From NCBI GenBank assembly GCA_933228675.1, contig OW121742.1:16322489-16386488 (forward strand): a DNA stretch of 64,000 nt. The letters are read 5' to 3'. The position numbers and the translations under genes are program-made. Positions 61,901 to 64,000 of this stretch are shown here, one piece after another. The number at the start of each line of letters is the position of its first letter. The stretch's first letter is position 1. This stretch comes from Stomorhina lunata (taxonomy: Eukaryota > Arthropoda > Insecta > Diptera > Rhiniidae). The notes below the pieces were generated by a model. That model saw only the letters and a list, made by a program, of their open reading frames with translations. It had not been told where the DNA came from and searched no databases.

Positions 61901-62942
61901 TTTTGATGTTTTGTAGAAATGACATGGATGAAGATATCTCAATGAAAATTTGTAGTCATGTAGACCAATAAGATCTAAAAGCAATAGACTAAAAAAATTC
62001 CCAATTTTAACTAAAAAATTCCCCAATTCCCAACTCGGGAAAAAAGGGTTTCAAAAAATGAGTTTTTTTACAAAAATGGCAACACTGACTCTATTTGCAG
62101 CTCGTTTCAGAAAAAACTTTTCCAATCAATAACAGATATATTAGAAAATACGGACATTATTATTTTTTTCAAATCGGTGCTTTGCCTTTTGAAAAATTTT
62201 TATTTAAACCGAAATTTTTTTTTTAAAATTGGCATTTTTTGGAGAGGGCACGTGCGAGGACCAAAAGTCCAATTAGCAAGAAATTTGTTTTATACGCATT
62301 CTCATTATGTTTTCTTTGAAAAACTTTAAAAATATTTTTATGTTTCTTAAGAAAATATTTTTTTATTAGTGAAAAAATATAGCTATCTTTTAGGGAAAAA
62401 CTCAAAAAAAAGCGAAATTTTTTTTAAGTTTCAACTTTGAATATTTTTAACTTTTAAACGAAAGAAGATATCTATAACCAACTTGCACAAAAATTATTTA
62501 GAATTTTGTTACAATTTTAACGAATATTCTTAAAAAATTTTTGATCTTCAGATGCGTCCACCAGATCAAAAAAAGTTTAAAAAAATAGGTAAAAAATCAA
62601 CCCAAAAATTCCTTTTTATCCAAATATCTCGAAACCCAAAGGAGATAACCTACACATGTAAGCGTATTTTTAGTAGACCTTCTGAAGGAGAACTTAAGTT
62701 TAAAATTTCTTTTCAATCCATTCATAAATGGATTTTTGGCGAATTTTTAAAAAAGTCGAACACCCGAGGTGACCAACTTTGAAGGTACATCAGTCACTCT
62801 CCCGACCCCTCATGGGCCAGTGCTTTTGAAAACCAACTCGAATACTCCTTGACTATCACCATGCCAAATTTCATTCAAATATCTTTAGTAGTTCAAAAGT
62901 TACAGAATTATTTCCAAAAAAAAGCGTCCGTAAACCACTGTG
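58996..62942. mobile_element. Transib-like element with 1.6-kb inverted arms
   Basis: Arms 58996-60607 and 61331-62942 are each 1612 bp and nearly identical in reverse complement, around a 723-bp spacer. The ends are CACAGTGG and CCACTGTG. The flanks TGTCG (58991-58995) and TGTCG (62943-62947) form a 5-bp target duplication, confirmed because the element splits a unit of the local 132-bp repeat whose other copies lack it. CACAGTG-type ends plus 5-bp GC-rich duplications are the signature of Transib, the family related to RAG recombinase. A second CACAGTGG lies inside each arm (60298-60305 and, mirrored, 61633-61640). No transposase is visible, so it is non-autonomous. The mirrored open frames at 59156-59386 and 62552-62782 match nothing I know. 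Confidence 0.75.
60608..61330. other. Spacer of the Transib-like inverted repeat
   Basis: Unique 723 bp between the arms. A 63-codon open frame (60619-60810, +) has a hydrophobic start (residues 1-22) and then a mixed-composition part (NELEETSSLLCKLNN); I cannot relate it to a transposase. The rest is AT-rich. Confidence 0.5.
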
Positions 62943-63179
62943 TGTCGGAAACTGTTTATACCAACTAAGAAACCTTCGCCGGCTCATGCGCAACATTTTT
63001 CCTTAAGAGCATACCATGATCAAATGCATAGTTTACTATTCCTTAAAGGACAAACAAACATTCATTTGTTTAAAATTTATAACATACCCAATATTTTTCC
63101 CTTTTTATCCCCTTATTTCAAAAAGTTTCATATAAATACATATTTGGTACTTCCTTGAAGGATCTCTTAAACTAGAGTA

Positions 63180-63595
63180 CCGATTTTTCTGAAATTTTGA
63201 CAGTAAGGTATGGTGTGACTGGTAATTAAAATAGGTTAGGTTTTTTTTTAAATCTCAAGTGGCCATGACCGAGAGGCCCTATTTTTTTTTGAAGTTTTAA
63301 CAGTATGTTAAGGTGTGACCGATGGATAAAAGAGACCAGATTTTTTTTTTTTTGAAATCTGAAGTAGGCGTGACCCCTCCATATAAGTCAAATATTGAAA
63401 ATGACAAATATGGATGACCCTGCAGACCGATTTTTCTGAAATTTTGACAGTATGGTAAGGTAATAGGAAATGTCTTTTTCTCAAATCTCCCATATGACCA
63501 GTGGGTAAAATAGGCCAGGTTGTTTTTTTAATCTCCAGTGGGCGTGACAACTCCCATATAAATCAAATATAAAAATTACAAATATGGATGATAAG
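63180..63595. repeat. Degenerate tandem repeats, about 110-145 bp
   Basis: Three to four diverged units share CTGAAATTTTGACAGTATGG, a T run, AAATCTCAAGTGG and GGCGTGACCCCTCCATATAA. The composition and the 'CCCATATAAATCAAATAT' style resemble internal parts of dispersed fly transposons. Confidence 0.6.
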
Positions 63596-64000
63596 ATCAA
63601 AACGATTTAACCGAATTAAAGTTTTAAATGTGGATATTTTCATACTACAGGATAGTTTCTCGCTTTTTGAATTTTTTGAAAATGGACTTAAGAGGACCTG
63701 GGAATCGAAAAATGGGGATAAAATTCCCTTTTTCTTTAAAATTGCATCACTTCAGAACGGCTGGACCGATGAAGACATTTTTTTTCTACATGTTTTTTTT
63801 AGTCCAAGTTAGGATTCTATATAATGACAAATTTACAATGCCCACTTTTACGGCCTCTTTTTTGATTTATCTAAAATCGGAAAACGGCTGCACGGATATT
63901 GGAAATATGATTGGTGTGTGATAATAGCTTGACTTACGATTGTTTGGAGATTTTTCATGACTATTTGATGGTTGTTTGGCGATTGTTTGACAGTTGTTTG
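63596..64000. other. Repeat-like DNA at window end
   Basis: Contains CAGAACGGCTGGACCGATGA and GGAAAACGGCTGCACGGATA, phrases common in dispersed fly elements, and a short GTTGTTTGGCGATT-like repeat in the last 80 bases. Open frames here (63588-63812 and 63628-63921) are not recognisable. Confidence 0.4.

Larger units (their letters stand above)
35056..64000 (+). other. Abl intron 1 (at least 28.9 kb, repeat-filled)
   Basis: From the Abl donor to the window end I find no exon that could follow it and no other convincing gene, so this is best read as one large intron. It contains the repeats, transposons and inverted repeats listed separately. Stretches without such features (about 37750-38970, 39740-40710, 41900-43010, 43140-43730, 43890-45140, 48320-49250, 49600-50270, 52955-54950, 57800-58590) are AT-rich with no supported feature. 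A nested gene too diverged to recognise cannot be excluded. Confidence 0.7.

Noticed and set aside
59156..62782. Identical 76-residue frames at 59156-59386 (-) and 62552-62782 (+)
   Set aside because: They are mirror images created by the inverted arms. Conservation between arms reflects recent duplication, not selection, and I recognise no domain.

Overview
The window looks like nuclear DNA from a higher fly. It is very AT-rich, its genes have spliced exons with GT..AG introns, and most of its length is transposons and satellite-like repeats. The proteins closely resemble Drosophila ones (Uxs, ERR, Abl, Blcap). The AT content and swollen introns suggest a calyptrate fly such as a blow fly or house fly, but the species is an inference from recall; nothing here was searched against a database.

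Layout: (1) 1-6592 is probably intron or upstream DNA of the first gene. It has a 29-bp tandem array (2655-4700) and at least 15 exact copies of the palindrome CAACATGTTG. (2) 6593-8429 (+) holds four exons of an acidic, Gln/Pro-rich protein that I do not recognise; its 5' end lies elsewhere. (3) 9186-10501 is a complete but disabled Tc1/mariner-type element with a DD37E transposase, TIRs and TA target duplications. (4) 10504-15690 holds decayed transposons and two large tandem arrays. (5) 15948-16187 (-) encodes a small membrane protein orthologous to BLCAP. (6) 18649-22391 (+) is UDP-glucuronate decarboxylase (Uxs) in two exons; its intron holds a broken copy of the DD37E element, a small inverted-repeat element and several short duplications. 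(7) 24155-26915 (-) is the estrogen-related receptor (ERR) in two coding exons, convergent with Uxs. (8) 27600-33700 is intergenic, with LINE and SINE remnants and a piggyBac-like MITE. (9) 34764-35055 (+) is the first coding exon of the Abl tyrosine kinase. Everything after it to 64000 is best read as a giant Abl intron (at least 28.9 kb) made mostly of repeats.

The most striking repeat structures lie in that intron. At 58996-62942 is a 3.9-kb element with two 1612-bp inverted arms, CACAGTG termini and a 5-bp target duplication, which points to a non-autonomous Transib relative. At 56214-57790 a higher-order satellite carries three copies of a perfect 80-bp hairpin. At 55701-56213 is a 513-bp near-perfect palindrome. 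Near 35201-36694 a Helentron/DINE-like element has its 5' end amplified in tandem. Many arrays with different units share the palindromic core TTCTATAGAA.

The genes are ordinary single-copy animal genes with unrelated roles: nucleotide-sugar synthesis in the Golgi, nuclear-receptor control of metabolism, cytoskeletal kinase signalling, and a small membrane protein. They do not form a pathway. The unusual biology is in the repeats, some of which would be transcribed within the Abl pre-mRNA and could fold into long double-stranded RNA.
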